DNA of 64,000 bases from Cunninghamia lanceolata (lineage: Eukaryota > Streptophyta > Pinopsida > Cupressales > Cupressaceae). A program made the translations under genes and the position numbers. Below the pieces are notes generated by a model that saw nothing but the letters and a program-made list of their open reading frames with translations, was not told the DNA's origin and searched no databases. Location of the stretch: positions 5,642,001-5,706,000 of the forward strand of contig BSBN01000242.1 in the NCBI GenBank assembly GCA_027924645.1, in the 5' to 3' direction. Positions within the stretch are counted from its first letter, which is position 1, and every line of letters starts with the position of its first letter. Shown in pieces: positions 24,560-37,777 of this stretch.

Positions 24560-25650
24560 TTTTTCCCTACAGAAAATCCCAAAATTACAATAGAATTTCT
24601 AGAATTTTTTACCAAATATTATGCCTACAAATAATCCCAAAAATGTGATTTTTTTTAAATTTTCAGGTAAATACATTATGTTTGATATTTATAAAGAATC
24701 CCTAAATTGTAATTTTTTTCAAGGTTGGCTTAAACACCTTCGTTCAAAGGTCTTTGATCCCAATTTTTTTAATATTTTCTTACATAGGGACCTTAGAATG
24801 AAGGTGGCTAGCTATGAATATTTTAATATATTTTGGATGTTCAAACGAAGGTTGAATAGGACCTTCTTTCAAAGGTCCTTCGAATGAAGGCCCTTGGATG
24901 GCCTCTTCTACTATTCTTCTCAGATTTTCCATGACAAGATAATTTGTAGGATCATAACCCTTGGATTAAACTTTGAAAAAAGTATAATTTCAAATATATT
25001 TAATTTGATTATTATATTTATTTTCTATCTTCTAATAAACATTTGTTTTTCACCAAACATTAAGGTCTTTGTTTCACACGTGGAAAAATAGTAAAATAGA
25101 GAAATTTTTTTGAAAAATATATATGCACTAGGTATTGATGTCCTTGTTTCAAAAAAAAAGTTAATTTCAATATATATAGAAAAAGTTATGCTATATGGCA
25201 TAAACCTATGTCTAAATTATAATTAATCTCACTTCACAAATTGATTAAAAAAAATGCAGCAAAGAAATACAAAAAAATATCTATGCATTAGATGTTGGTG
25301 TGACGAATCTATATTTAAAAATTTATAATTTATGCTTTCTATAAAAAAATTTATGCTATATGGTATAAACGCCACTTTTTAAAAAAAATGCTAACTATAA
25401 AAACAAGTTATTAAAAGTTACATAAATAATTTCACAAATTATTTTTTTAATTTTTTAAAAATATATTCATAATCTAAACACAAAATCTCAAAAATTACTA
25501 GTTCAAATCATCTTCAAATTCTTAACGATTTAGTTGTTCTAGGTGTCAAAAAATGAAAAATTGGTTTAAAATGTTGATTTCAATGTCCCACTTTGGCCAA
25601 AAAGTGGGACACACTATTATGGGATCACCCCAAGCATATTAATGCCTATC
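24560..25650 (+). repeat. Unclassified dispersed repeat, copy B
   Basis: Second copy of the repeat at 10700-11800, same orientation and same order of landmarks, including the ACCTTCGTTCAAAGG-type palindromes (about 24735-24895) and the closing AAAGTGGGACACACTATT block near 25605. It sits between the gag remnant and an integrase tail, so it may have inserted into, or replaced part of, the Gypsy element. Confidence 0.75.
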
Positions 25651-25794
25651 CCACCTTATAATAGCTCATCCTGAATAAGTAAATGCAAGCATTCCTATAG
25701 CGCAACAAGAACCAACAGGTCCTTTAGAGTCAGAGAGCTAGTGCTATGAAGATGGAGCACTAAGAATAAGAGACATAGAAAGAAAAGAAAGTTT

Positions 25795-25917
25795 CAAGAG
25801 GACTAGAAGGGTCCATATGTGATTAAAGATGTCAAAACTGACACCTACCTCCTTAGCACCATGAAAAGACAAGACTTTGGTGAGATGGTTAATGCCTTTC
25901 ACCTTAATAAGTATTAA
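25795..25917 (+). pseudogene. Gypsy integrase C-terminal tail remnant
   Basis: From 25807 a frame reads KGPYVIKDVKTDTYLL and ends with VNAFHLNKY before TAA at 25915-25917. This is the GPY/F-type C-terminal module and the usual ending of Gypsy integrase (GPY...VN..HLKKY). A TAG sits where Trp normally precedes GPY. Together with the gag remnant at 22 kb it marks the two ends of one internally deleted Gypsy copy, or two unrelated fragments. Confidence 0.65.
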
Positions 25918-27331
25918 ATTTAGAAAATCAAAAAAATCATAAAACATAAAAATTCAAAAAAATCTATAAAAAATTAAAATTTCATGAAAATTACAAAACA
26001 TAAAAATCCAAAAACATGCATTTTCATTTTGTTCACCTTGCACTTTTTTTGTGACATGCTCTTGTTAGATTTTTCTCTTTGCAAGGAATCTTAAGGTTGT
26101 CTAGTATAGGTTGTGCCTTCTAAGCCTTAAAGATTCCCTAAAAATCATCATTATCCATTTTCCTCCTCTCCAATGAGTTCAAATGAAGTCAAGATTTTAG
26201 CTTCACACTAATCTCGATCTTAGAAAATCATGTTGTCAAGTCTAAACATAGCAAGTACACAAACCTATGATACTCAATAGAACCATACAAGTAGATCTTC
26301 CATAATCCTCCTTAGTGAGAAGGAAGTCCTATGGGGTAGTGAATGCTTTTGGTGGCACCCAACTCCTTATTCATACTAGCCAAAAATGTTAGGGGGATCA
26401 GAACTCTGTTAAGTAATAAAAAATAATATAAAAATACAAAAAATAATCAAAATAGTCAAAACCAAGAAAATCACAAAAAAGTAAAAAAAGCGAGAGATCA
26501 AAAAAGAATTACTACAAAAATATCAAAAGAAAGAGAAAAGAAAAGGAAAAAATGAGAAGAAAGGATTTCTAATGTCTGTACTCTCAAGTGGAGATAAATC
26601 TAAGATCAAAGCTATGAGGGTGGCACCTATCAAAGAAAATAAAAGAGAGAGGTACAAAGCACACACATCCACTAGTTGGGAAAAGCTAAGAGTCTAGCTA
26701 TCTTTTAGGGCCATATTTTTCTTTGAAGCCCTTCCTTTACCCTAGTTCTAACTTGTTGGCCATCTCTAATCTAAGTCTAGAAGGTGCTAATAAAATTTGT
26801 TGCTTGTTTAAGTTGAAATCTAGTCAAATTATTTTGTCTAGATAAGGATCAATGTATAGCCCTCTGCAAAACCAAGTTTCAAAGTTGTTCCATCTAACTC
26901 TCACTCCAACTTGATTTCCTTATATCCTATCTCAACTAGCTTTAGTAGGTCATCCTATATTAGGTCAACTCACAATCCCCTAAGTCAAAAATCATACTAA
27001 AGAACATTCATAGTGGTTGCTCCATTTGTATACATACAAAATAATAAAACATGTCATTCCATCATGGCATCTAGCATCTAACCTATTACTTTACATTTCA
27101 TAAATGTGAATCACATTCATACGTGCATTACATACATTATAAACAAAAAAAGATAACGAAAATAATATCATCATCATCACATGTGAACATCATAGGTGTG
27201 CATAGACATAAGCATTTGCATAAACATAAATAAATAAGTCCTATCCAACCATGTGCACTAAGAGGAAATCAAAGTAGAAGAAATTGACTAAGAGAGCATA
27301 TAGATCAACACAGTACAAGTCTAATGTCATA
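25918..27331. other. No gene seen; purine-rich patch at 26400-26570
   Basis: Probably the decayed 3' part of the Gypsy element. A very A/G-rich patch at about 26440-26570 has only low-complexity frames. Confidence 0.4.
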
Positions 27332-27334
27332 ATA

Positions 27335-27363
27335 CACTACAACAAATCCCTGTGATTAGCTCC
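27335..27363 (+). repeat. Left CACTA terminal inverted repeat
   Basis: CACTACAACAAAT followed by CCCTGTGATTAGCTCC. The second part resembles the right end read inverted (CAGGTAATTAGCACC). The ATA duplication precedes it. Confidence 0.88.
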
Positions 27364-27478
27364 CTTTTTTGCTTCCACCCACTGTTTTAATGTATTTTTC
27401 TTCAATTTTTTGAAAAAGTCAGCGCTATTTATCAGGATGGCGTTATTTTTGGCATTTTTTGTGTCGATCAGAACAAGT

Positions 27479-27604
27479 AGGCGCTAAATTAGGCACCAAT
27501 TAGCGCCTAATTTAGTGCCACATTTAGCACATTCTTAGCACCTGATTTAGCACCTTATTTAGTGCCTATTTAGTGCCTTATTTAGCGCCTTATTTAGTGC
27601 CTAA

Positions 27605-27608
<4 letters not shown>
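27479..27608 (+). repeat. Left CACTA subterminal repeats
   Basis: About ten copies of TTTAGCGCC / TTTAGTGCC / TTAGCACC, in one orientation except for the opening GGCGCTAAATTAGGC. Subterminal repeats are where the TnpA-type protein binds in CACTA elements. Confidence 0.85.
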
Positions 27609-28570
<962 letters not shown>

Positions 28571-30010
28571 TTCAAGGATCTAGATAGTGTGGCTATACAC
28601 ATTGCTACACATGTTGGTGGCTAGTTAGACACATGGAACATCAACAACCACATGTTATGCTTTCATACATGTGTGCCACCTAATGACATTTGTATTGCAA
28701 AAAATGATCATATAATTGGAACTATATGCGTCTGACACATGGTTCTGTCCATGTACGCCACATGCCACAATGATCTAGTTGGCACCATACAAGTTTGAGT
28801 ACATTTGTTCATCTTACCTCTTTATATATTTCCTTCATTCATTTTGAATAGAAGTGACATATATGTTAGAACCCTTCTATATTTGAATGTGTTTTGTTTT
28901 ACATATCTATTTTCCTTTATGTATTCTATGATCTTATTACATTAATAGATAATATAGGATTGTCCCTCAGTTCACCTTGGGAATTAGATTAAATAACATA
29001 TGAAGTTGACTGTAAATTAACTGCAACATGGTGAGCATTTTGTTGATTTTCTTGCTTATTTTCACCCTTTTGAAAACTAAATTTTCCTATTGAAATTTTG
29101 AAGGATGAGATCCATATTTAAGTGCATTAGACTTAAGAAGTTTCAATTCAATGTTTCTTACATTTGCACACAAATCCATGGAAGAATAATAGTTGTTTAG
29201 GTACATTGTCTCAGCTTGGAAGTAGGTAATAAGCCCTTAACAAATATTCTTTACAATTCATCAATAGGAATTTGATAGTGTATCTTTGTTGACAAAGTTT
29301 GAAATCCAATAACATAATCATGATTGCACTCATTTGATCCTTGTTTGATGCTCTCATATTCCTTCAATCTATCTTAGTGAAGGAAAATAAATACATGGGC
29401 AACCCATAGAGAAATTTGTCATCAATTTTGTTCCTCAAAATTGTCTCATGATATGGTGAAGGAAAAAATTACCAAAGATAAATTGTGATCATTATTCATT
29501 GACCCAAAAACTAATGCACTATTAGAAATGTAGACACCTAAATCTTACCATGGCCTTGGTGGTTCCTCCCTTGGGTCAGGGTTTTAGGTTTAAAAAAAAA
29601 TTCTAACTGTCCAGTTTTAAAAACCCTTTTCCCCTTTCCTTTAGGTCATGCACTTTATTATTATATTCTTGTGTTGACCATTATTGTTGGTTGTCAATAT
29701 TTTAAGTCACAACCTTAAGTCTTGGTGCCCGTGGGTTGACTAGCCCCTTAACCTAGTCGTTACCTATTGCTTTCGGTAGGTCTTATAAAATGAAAATCAC
29801 ACCATCGTAGAGCATGTCAGGATGACATCAGTACCTGACTGTGACACCATGACAGGCCGCCACCTGTCCATGTAATCTTTGCCTATGAAGTGTTCGCCTT
29901 AGCCAACTGTTTGCCACCACATGTCAGAGCAAACTTAAGATCCAACGGCTGTGCGCCAGCACAGGGGAATCTTTTCTAAGGGAATATTCACCACGAGATG
30001 GTGAGATGAT
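28571..30010. other. No gene seen
   Basis: Unassigned sequence between the repeat block and the promoter-like region. TGTAGACACCTAAATC at about 29530 resembles the beginning of some plant LTRs, but no partner copy is present downstream. 29840-30140 is noticeably more GC-rich than its surroundings. Confidence 0.4.
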
Positions 30011-30012
30011 GA

Positions 30013-30048
30013 CACGTGGCATCCACCGATTAAAAAGAAAGTATAATA
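30013..30048 (+). promoter_or_regulatory. Possible promoter: G-box plus TATA-like box
   Basis: GACACGTGGC (CACGTG at 30013-30018) is a strong G-box/ABRE core, the binding site of plant bZIP and bHLH factors. GTATAATAAAGG about 25 bases downstream is a plausible TATA box. Both precede the large ORF by about 0.5 kb and lie in a locally GC-richer patch. Function is inferred from motif and position only. Confidence 0.4.
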
Positions 30049-30445
30049 AAGGTGCATGGGTTCTATGTCGCACCATCATGCGGTAGATGTATGGTGGGCC
30101 CTCTTCGACTACGACGCCGCGAAAAGGTGACACGCGTCTAGTCTGTGCCAAAGATGATTTGATGTGTGAGGAAAGTACAGATGATTTGGCTCATTCTCAT
30201 TGGGCGGTGACTTGTCAACCAAGATGACTAAGATTGTCAAATCTAGTCAGTGAATCAAGGCTGTGGATTTCAGAAAGGTGACAAATGATCAACGATCTAA
30301 ATTCAAAAAATGCAAACAAAGAAAATCTTTGAGTGACTGTGGTACGAGTAGAGTTATGGTTGTCGTGACCTCCATTAATATGTAAAATTTGATGTTATAA
30401 CATCATAATTCAAGGTATTTCTCATCACTCTTCAAGGAGCAATCA

Positions 30446-30519
30446 TGTTCAGAGCCAAAGAATCATCAAAACGAGCAAGGGGAAACAATTCTGCACCTCT
30501 ACGACGTCAAAAACCAGTA
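30446..30519 (+). CDS. Candidate first coding exon with splice donor
   Basis: An ATG opens a basic 24-codon frame (MFRAKESSKRARGNNSAPLR...) ending exactly at CCA followed by GTAAGT, a strong plant splice donor. A possible acceptor (AACCCTAG) lies near 30605, just upstream of the ATG at 30628. The cluster of Lys/Arg could be a nuclear localisation signal. It may be the spliced N terminus of the large ORF. Confidence 0.35.
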
Positions 30520-30627
30520 AGTCATTGTCTCTCCCCTGCACTTATGTTTCTATCTATAAGAATTTTCTGAGACATTTAGGGAAGCCATTAATTGCATAAA
30601 CCCTAGGTTGCCTACATAAACTACAAA

Positions 30628-33600
30628 ATGAGTCAGTCAAGTCAAGCTTCGACCTCAAAAAGTAGCTTGGATGAAGACATCATGATTGAGTGTCTCAGAT
30701 CGTCTAAGAGACCTCTGATAAATTTAGGAGAGGTTGGCAGAAATGATAAAATATATGATCTTTGTGTAGATTGTCAAGATGCTAGGATCCCTATGTCTTC
30801 TTGGAGCCTATTTGAACATTAGCAAAATCAAAGTGATTACAAAGCCCCAATCTGCCATGCCTAGACCCTTGACTTAGCTAAATTAATATGCCCTGATGTC
30901 TTCGTAAACACAGACTTGATGAGAGCTGTAGCAACTAGGTATGACCTTAAGACCATGCCTGTCTTGTCTAGAAATGGCAGTGTTATCATTAGATTCACTA
31001 AGGCCTATATTACTACTATCTTCAATCTTAACCCTACTACTGGTATACCCATAGATTTGAATGCTTTCAGAGAAAAATACAAAACTCTTAGGTATGCATA
31101 TAGGTCTCATAAATTGGCCAAGCATAGATTAAAGGGGGTTGATGGAGGTTTGATCAAAATCCCTGACATAGAAGAGGAGCCTCTCCGATGTAGCCTATTC
31201 ATGGAATATTTTGTTAAAACCTATCATAGCTTGTGTCATGTGCTTGGAAGAGATGCATCAGATAGAATGTTGATGTCTCTAATGACAATGGCAGCAGATA
31301 TCCAAGATTATGGAGCCGATAAGCCATATGATTATGTAGGTTACTTGTCAAAAAAGATGCATGAACAGATGTTGGCCATTAAGAATAATATGTACACTCC
31401 AAGTCACCATGTAAAATTCACTTGGTATTTGTTAATGTGCCACATGATCCTATTTTTTCTGTCTGGCCATTGGGGCAAAGAGTTGCATTTGAGAATGACT
31501 GATGCAGAAGGCAATGCCATGTCAATTTAGATGTGGACTTGCATGCTATACATGCATTTCAAATATGCTAGCTATATCACTTTTGAGGAGCATTTTGTGA
31601 GGAAAGTATTGGGATTTTTGGAGCCAGCTGCAGAAAGGATACCAAAGGAGATTAAGGATTTTCTAAGACCAATGGAGAGGACCCCCCATCTGAAGATCAA
31701 TCACAATTGGGGAGATTAGTTTTTACATGAAAATACAACTTGTATCAGAGTCTATGGGTGTGAGGCTCCACCCTATTCCTTACTAAAATTTGTGCCCAGA
31801 AGAATAGGATTTATGGAGATCATCAGACAACTAAATGAAGCAAACAAGGAACACTTCAGAAAGCATAAGAAGGGATCTATTATCCCAACATCTCTAAAGC
31901 TTCATGATTTTATTACAATTGATAAGAGTGGCTTGGACCAAATTGGTCTCATGTTGCAAAGATATAGGATGAGTATGAAGAAAATAAGGCTCTTTGATCC
32001 TGAAGGTTTTATTCATGATACAAGGCATAAAGTCAGTAGGCCTGCATTCCCACACCATGTCTTGCTTGATGAGGATACTATAAAAAATTGTGAATCAATG
32101 CAACAAGTGTTTTTCTTGAGAAATAAGTGGAAATTGATAATGGATGCAGAGAAAAGGAAAAAGAATGCTAACTCTGCATATCAAGGGGCTTTCAATGAGA
32201 TTCAAAACCCCATTGAAAGAATCAAAATGTTCTTTACTAAAGGAGATGAATTGATTATTGAGGCACCTGCTGGAGAAGAGAGGCCCACATATCAACCAGG
32301 CAGTTTAATGGGTAAGTACATTAGGAAAAGTTCCCTTGACTCCCCTGGAGCCCCTGCCCCAAAGAGAGCAAAAATAATTGATCTTGAAACAAAAGAAGAA
32401 ATGGAAGTTGTGAATCTAGAGGAGGAGGTGATAGAGGAACAAGACCCACAACCCTCACATCAATTGCATTCTCCCCCAAGGATAGTACCATATGCCTCCC
32501 CAGAAAATAGGTTGACAAGATCCGCAATCAACAATGAGGTGGACACCGAATATGTGAGGGAGGTGGCATGCAATCAGTTTATCTCTGATGATGCATTCAT
32601 TTCCACTCTAGAATTCAAATCCTTTGTGTTAAGAATGAGGAGTGAAGAATTTCAGAAAAAAGATAGAAGAAGCAAAAAGTGGTGCAAACCCTTCAGAGTA
32701 TGATGCTATCACAAGGAAGGTTTTGAGTGAAGTGAACAAGGACATCAGTGCCATGACTCCTAAGGAAGGGAGAGCACTTGTGAAGAGAAGCAAAATCCTA
32801 CTATTGCCAGATGCTATTGCATTTGATACCATTACCAAGGATGATGTAGATGTAAGTGAAGAACAAGCCAGGAGGGCATTGCAGGGTGCTATCTTTGACC
32901 CTAAATTTGATACCTTGGCTATATGGGCATTGGCCCCAAATGATAAGAAACCAAAGGTAGGTTTGGAAGAATTGACTGGTAATGTGATCATCAAGAGGGT
33001 GTCAGACACCCCTACTCCTCAAGCAACCATCTTGAATGTACAGACAACACATTTTGTAGAGGCAACAACACTCAAACTACAAAAAGATTACAATGAATTA
33101 TTGGGTAAATATACAGAAGCAATGGCCAGACTTAATGTTTATGAGAGTCAACCTCAATTGGAAGCTAGTCCATCTCAAACACCTCTAATTATACAAACTA
33201 TAGAGTCATTACCAGTGGATACACAACCCCTGCTTCAAGAAATAGAGGAGCTGAAAGAGGAAAATAAGAAGTTGAAAGGAGAAGTAGAAGGAATAGTGGA
33301 AGGTGTAGCCACAAATTTAATCATGTATAGAATCAATAGGATATTGGCTAGGTTGGAGGAGACCCATAGGTCTTACTCTCTGTTAAGGATAGCACGTGAA
33401 AAGAATGAATTAGACAAACATAAGATATCAACTATGAAGACCAGCTGGTTACCAAGGATTAGAAAAATTAGAGACTTTCTCAAGTGTTCTAGATATGATC
33501 TAGATGCTCCTCTTGAGTTGCAATTGGTAGTAGGAATGTTGGAAAAATTTAAGGAGGTGGTTACTTATCAATTAAAATTAGATATAGTACTAAGAGATAA

Positions 33601-33948
33601 AATGCAAGCAGTTGAGAAGCTGGACACAAAATGGTTACCTCACATTTTAGAAGTTGATGGGACAACAAAGGACATGAACAAGTGGAAGAAGGAAATCATC
33701 GATAATGGTAATCAGTTAATTCCATCTTATTGCGATAAGGGAGATCCAGCTCTGCATGTGTTAAGTTGGACACTTGAAAGGCACATGTGGTGGACATCAC
33801 ATTTGATTTATTTGGTAAAAATGTCAAAAGTATCCTAGATGCACAATATGTCAGCAACAATAGTAAGATAGCAGAAGTCATCTCATTTCCTTGGCCGGCT
33901 GAGAGTACATACAGTATGTGGTAGGACATATATGGACCTAAAGAATGA
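30628..33948 (+). pseudogene. Large unknown ORF (about 1,100 codons), CACTA cargo, plant-mobile-domain-like
   Basis: One frame runs from MSQSSQASTSKSSLDED at 30628 to about 32660, then shifts by one base in an A6 run to another frame, and returns near 33785 to end at TGA 33946-33948. Interrupting stops are TAG at 30820, about 30862, 31528, 31717 and 33922. Residues about 85-300 have an N-terminal segment with FTKAYITTIFNLNPTTGIP and a helical part (TWYLLMCHMILFFLSGHW). A Pro/Glu-rich acidic stretch and a coiled coil (EIEELKEENKKLKGE, near 33240) follow. I do not recognise a catalytic motif. The order of parts matches the ORFs at 39.6 and 58.8 kb and suggests a plant-mobile-domain or 'putative plant transposon protein' relative. 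Confidence 0.7.
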
Positions 33949-35800
33949 CAACTTGGCTACTATCTTCCAACCACAACAATGCAGATCCCTAGGTAGGTCC
34001 TTGTGTTTCTCAAGGCCAACCACTCCTTTTCTTTTTCTTCTGGTGTAATTAATGTTTCCTCAGTGCCTTTGGGTGCTTCTCTAAATTCATTGAAGTTGAA
34101 AGACAATGTATTAATTGCTGAGGGTACACGTTCCTGTTATATAGTGGAACTGTATAAGTCATTTTAATGTTGTTGAAGACTTGGAAAATTTTGGAGAAGT
34201 AATGAAAATACAGGGTCTCTGGGTTGCTCTATTTTGTGCTGTAAGTTTATGAGTTATATGTTGGATGTCTTATGCATAAAATTTAACAATTTCATGTTGT
34301 TTTTAAATGAGTAATGCTTTGTTGCATGTGTTTGGTTATCTGTCTCCAAGTTGTGTATATTTTTCTTCTAAATCTAAGTAGCTAAGGGTTACTAAAGGTT
34401 TTGGAATATGGGTTTTCTATCTTAGAGATGAATCATCAGCAGCACAGGTTCAGGTACAGAGGAGCAATGAGCCATATGCTGGCATTAAATAGCACCACCA
34501 CATCTTGAATGCTCTCCTTTTGTCTCTTTATGTTTTCTTCATGTTTTCAAAATGTATTCAAATATATTTGAAAATCTAAATTGGACTTATAAAAGGCAAA
34601 TATTGTAATATCAAGGGTTAGGAATATAAAGAGCCATTTTGAATGTGAAAGGTCTAAAGCTTGTTGCTTCCTTTATACAAGGAAACCAAGACCTTATGGC
34701 TCGAGATCTATCTGAGATTTTGATTCTTTAAAAGAGACATTGCACTGCCTGTACTTTGAAGCAAATCAATATAAAAGCTACTATTCTTTGGTGCTAAACT
34801 TTTGGTTCTCATTTGTTTGTTGAATTGGATTGCTACTAATTTATCTGGTTCTCTCCAATTTACTTTTTCTTTGTTACTCAAATCAACCTATTAAGTATAT
34901 TGTTGATTTGTCAGAACAAATTTGATGTTTCTTGTGTGGTTTGTTTATTGGGCTCCTTCAAGCAAGGATTAAAATCCTATAGGTGAATCATAGTAACTTT
35001 GGAAAGTTAAATTGGATTGTTAAAGAAGAACCTGATAACTTTCATATTTGCATGTTTATGCAAGTCATAGACCTAGAATTGCCAAGAAAATTGAGTTGTG
35101 GCCAAAAGGGAAGCACATATTCTTCTTAGAGTGAAAACTCTGTAACCCAAAGGCAGGCACCGGTCATTCTCTTTTGAAAATCATTCCCTTGTATATATTT
35201 TCAAAATCCAATTTTGTTTTTCTGTTTTAGGAGTAGGGTTTCAAGATTTATAGAAAACATTAATCCAAATTGTATGGCAGATTGGGTTAAGTGAAGTGGA
35301 TGATTTAATTGACAAAATTACATAAGCTCCTTAATTTGTTCTAAAGTCAACAGCAAACTTCAAAGTAAATTGTCATTGGTGAAACAAGGTAACACCCACC
35401 TAGGCTTGAACAGAGCCTAAAGTGCAGAGAATTTTGATTAATTTGATCAATTCTATTAGTTGGCCAAATTCACATATAAAACCTAATAATAAGACTTGGC
35501 ATATCTTTAGGGTTTTATAATTTGCAAATTTGAGTACCAACAAAACCAATATTGACATTAAAGTGATGTACAAAAGCATTTGCCAAATCATTGAAGGAAT
35601 GAATACAACTATGAGGAAGAGAATAAAGGCATTCAATTGCATAATCCTTTTAGTTTCTAGGGAAGCGCTTTGTAAAAAGTTTATCATCATAAACATAATC
35701 AAAACAAACTCCCAATTGTGTCATAAGGTCCCCTTTACCACTATATATTACAAAACTAGGGGCCACTGAACAAACTAGAAATGGATAAGAAATAACTCAA
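33949..35800. other. No gene seen; possible 3' exon and UTR of the preceding ORF
   Basis: A donor-like AG/GTAGGT near 33993 and an acceptor-like TTCTATCTTAG near 34424, the latter followed by a short open stretch ending TAG at about 34490, could be a 3' intron and last exon. The rest is AT-rich with no motif. Confidence 0.3.
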
Positions 35801-35810
35801 ATGAAAGTGG

Positions 35811-36425
35811 ATTATGCTTGATTTCTCATGGACTGCAATGTCTGCAGGACATGCACAAAATGGATTTGTTGAAAAGGCTTTAGAAATTTTAAAGAAAATG
35901 CAATTGGCTGGTGTAAAGCCAAATTCCACAACCTTTGCCAGCATCCTCCCTGCCTGTGTCAAAATGGGAGCTTGGAATAGGGTATGGACATCCATCAATA
36001 CATAAAGGATAGAGGAATTTTGTCAGATGTTGTAGTTGCAACTGCCCTGTTAGACATGTATGCAAAATGTGGAAGCATAGACAAGGCATGTGAACTATAT
36101 GATAGAATGCCTCAAAGAAATGTGGTCTCATGGACTGTAATGATTGCATGATATGTACAAAATATGGAATCATAGACAAAAAATGTGAACTATTTGACAG
36201 AATGCCTAAAAGAGATGTCATCTCATGGAATACAATGATTGTAGGATATGCACAAAATGGATTTTGCAAGGATGCTCTCAAAATCTTTGAATTAATTAAG
36301 TACTCTAGAACATATCCTAACATTGTAATCTTTGCTTGTATTCTAGGTGCATGCAGCGATGCAGGTTTAGTGGATGAGAGATGTACATACTTCAATCACA
36401 TTAATCCAAATAGTATGCAGGTTAT
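35811..36425 (+). pseudogene. PPR (pentatricopeptide repeat) gene fragment
   Basis: Across two main frames the sequence reads typical PLS-class PPR repeats: AQNGFVEKALEILKKMQLAG and VKPNSTTFASILPACVKMG, then after a frameshift near 35975 IKDRGILSDVVVATALLDMY, AKCGSIDKACELYDRMP and QRNVVSWTVMIA, then a further repeat (FDRMPKRDVISWNTMIVGYA) and SDAGLVDE. About four repeats remain, with a TGA, a TAG and frameshifts. Intact members bind organelle RNA in mitochondria or chloroplasts. It lies inside the CACTA boundaries, so it is probably a captured host gene fragment. Confidence 0.88.
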
Positions 36426-36584
36426 TAGATTAATAGTGAAAAAGAACATACATGGACCAAGCAATTTGTGGCACTTAAGGTTATGTAATAGAATTTACAG
36501 TTGATAGTTAAATTGTATAACAATTTTTTTAATGATCTTTACTAATGTTTATTTGAATTGTTGCATGTTTTACATCATTGGAAT

Positions 36585-37712
36585 TGTTGGCATGAGACAC
36601 TATGTGGCTTCATGAGTGTTGTCATTGATGGCAACAAAGTCTATCCCACACATCCGCAACACATAGTATGCCTATACCGGAAGTCAGATTAAAGATTGTT
36701 TTGGTCCGGTGAACAAGAACAGAGCATGTAGCAAGGTCCGACAAACAGGTCCGGATCTCTTAGATGGTGTAACTCAGCAAGTTGTAGACTTGGACAAGTC
36801 AAGAGGAGTATCATGACTACTATATTCCAGAGATTGAGCCTTCGGTGATAAAACATGGAAAAGATATGAGCATCTGAGTGTTGGGTTCCTGATAGGCAGA
36901 GTAGATTAAGGAAGAACTGACCGGTAGAGTATCAGACTTCAATCCGGATGAGTAATTGATGTTGATCAAACTATTTGAGGGATCATACAATGTTAGCCAA
37001 CATGATTGATGACTTCTATGTCTATGTTTTGATACGCATCACAAATCAAGTATGGATTCAGCTGACTGATCAGTATCTTGTAAATATCTTGAGTATTCTA
37101 GTTGCTGACTAGAAAGTTATTGAAATCCTTGGTGCGGATATATATACTAGATGGATTCTAATATGAAGGAGTGTGTGTGTATAGAGGTGATGAAATAAGG
37201 TGTGAAGAAAGGCAGAGATAAGTGTGGAAGTAGCAATACAAGTCTGGTATGTGACAAAGTAGCAACACTAAAGTAGAGGAAGAATGAAGTGCATTAGATC
37301 AGTATATTGAGCCTAACCAGAACTAAACTTCAGCATTTGTGGATGCCTCTCATTAGTTCAAACACCTGGTTACCTTCTATAAACTTTGTAGATAGAGAGT
37401 CTCTTATAGGCATTGTGCCTCTTGTGAGCAGTGTGCTCGGGCAGTGAGCCCTAATTGGCAAGTGCCATTTTGTACTTCTTATTCTTTTAACAGAGAATAC
37501 AATCTTGGGTTAGTCACCCCATGGTTTTTCCCTTAACAAGGTTTTCCACATAAAAATCCTTGTGTTATGTGTGTTGATTTTATTTCTGCTCTCATGATTA
37601 TGTATGCTTATATGTTTTGATGTTGCATTAATTATTAAAAGAGAGAAGAAAGTTAAGATATTTGAGATAACTGATTCATCCCCCCTCTCAGTTATCTGAC
37701 TTGTTTCCAACA
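36585..37712 (+). repeat. 5' LTR of the pol-less element
   Basis: 1,128 bp, TGTTGG...CCAACA. A TATA-like ATATATATAC is at about 37138-37147. Nearly identical to the 3' LTR, with scattered substitutions, many of them CG versus TG/CA. Confidence 0.95.
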
Positions 37713-37714
37713 AT

Positions 37715-37726
37715 TGGTATCAGAGC
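37715..37726 (+). promoter_or_regulatory. Primer-binding site of the pol-less element
   Basis: TGGTATCAGAGC two bases after the LTR, identical to the PBS of the Copia element at 1520. Initiator tRNA-Met type. Confidence 0.92.
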
Positions 37727-37777
37727 TAAGTTCCTCTAAACAGAGCCTAATAGCTTGAGGAAGATCTGGGAATCTCA

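Noticed and set aside
29530..30500. TGTAGACACC as the start of a 5' LTR for the 30.6-kb ORF
   Set aside because: No second copy was found downstream up to 36.5 kb, and no primer-binding site before the ORF.
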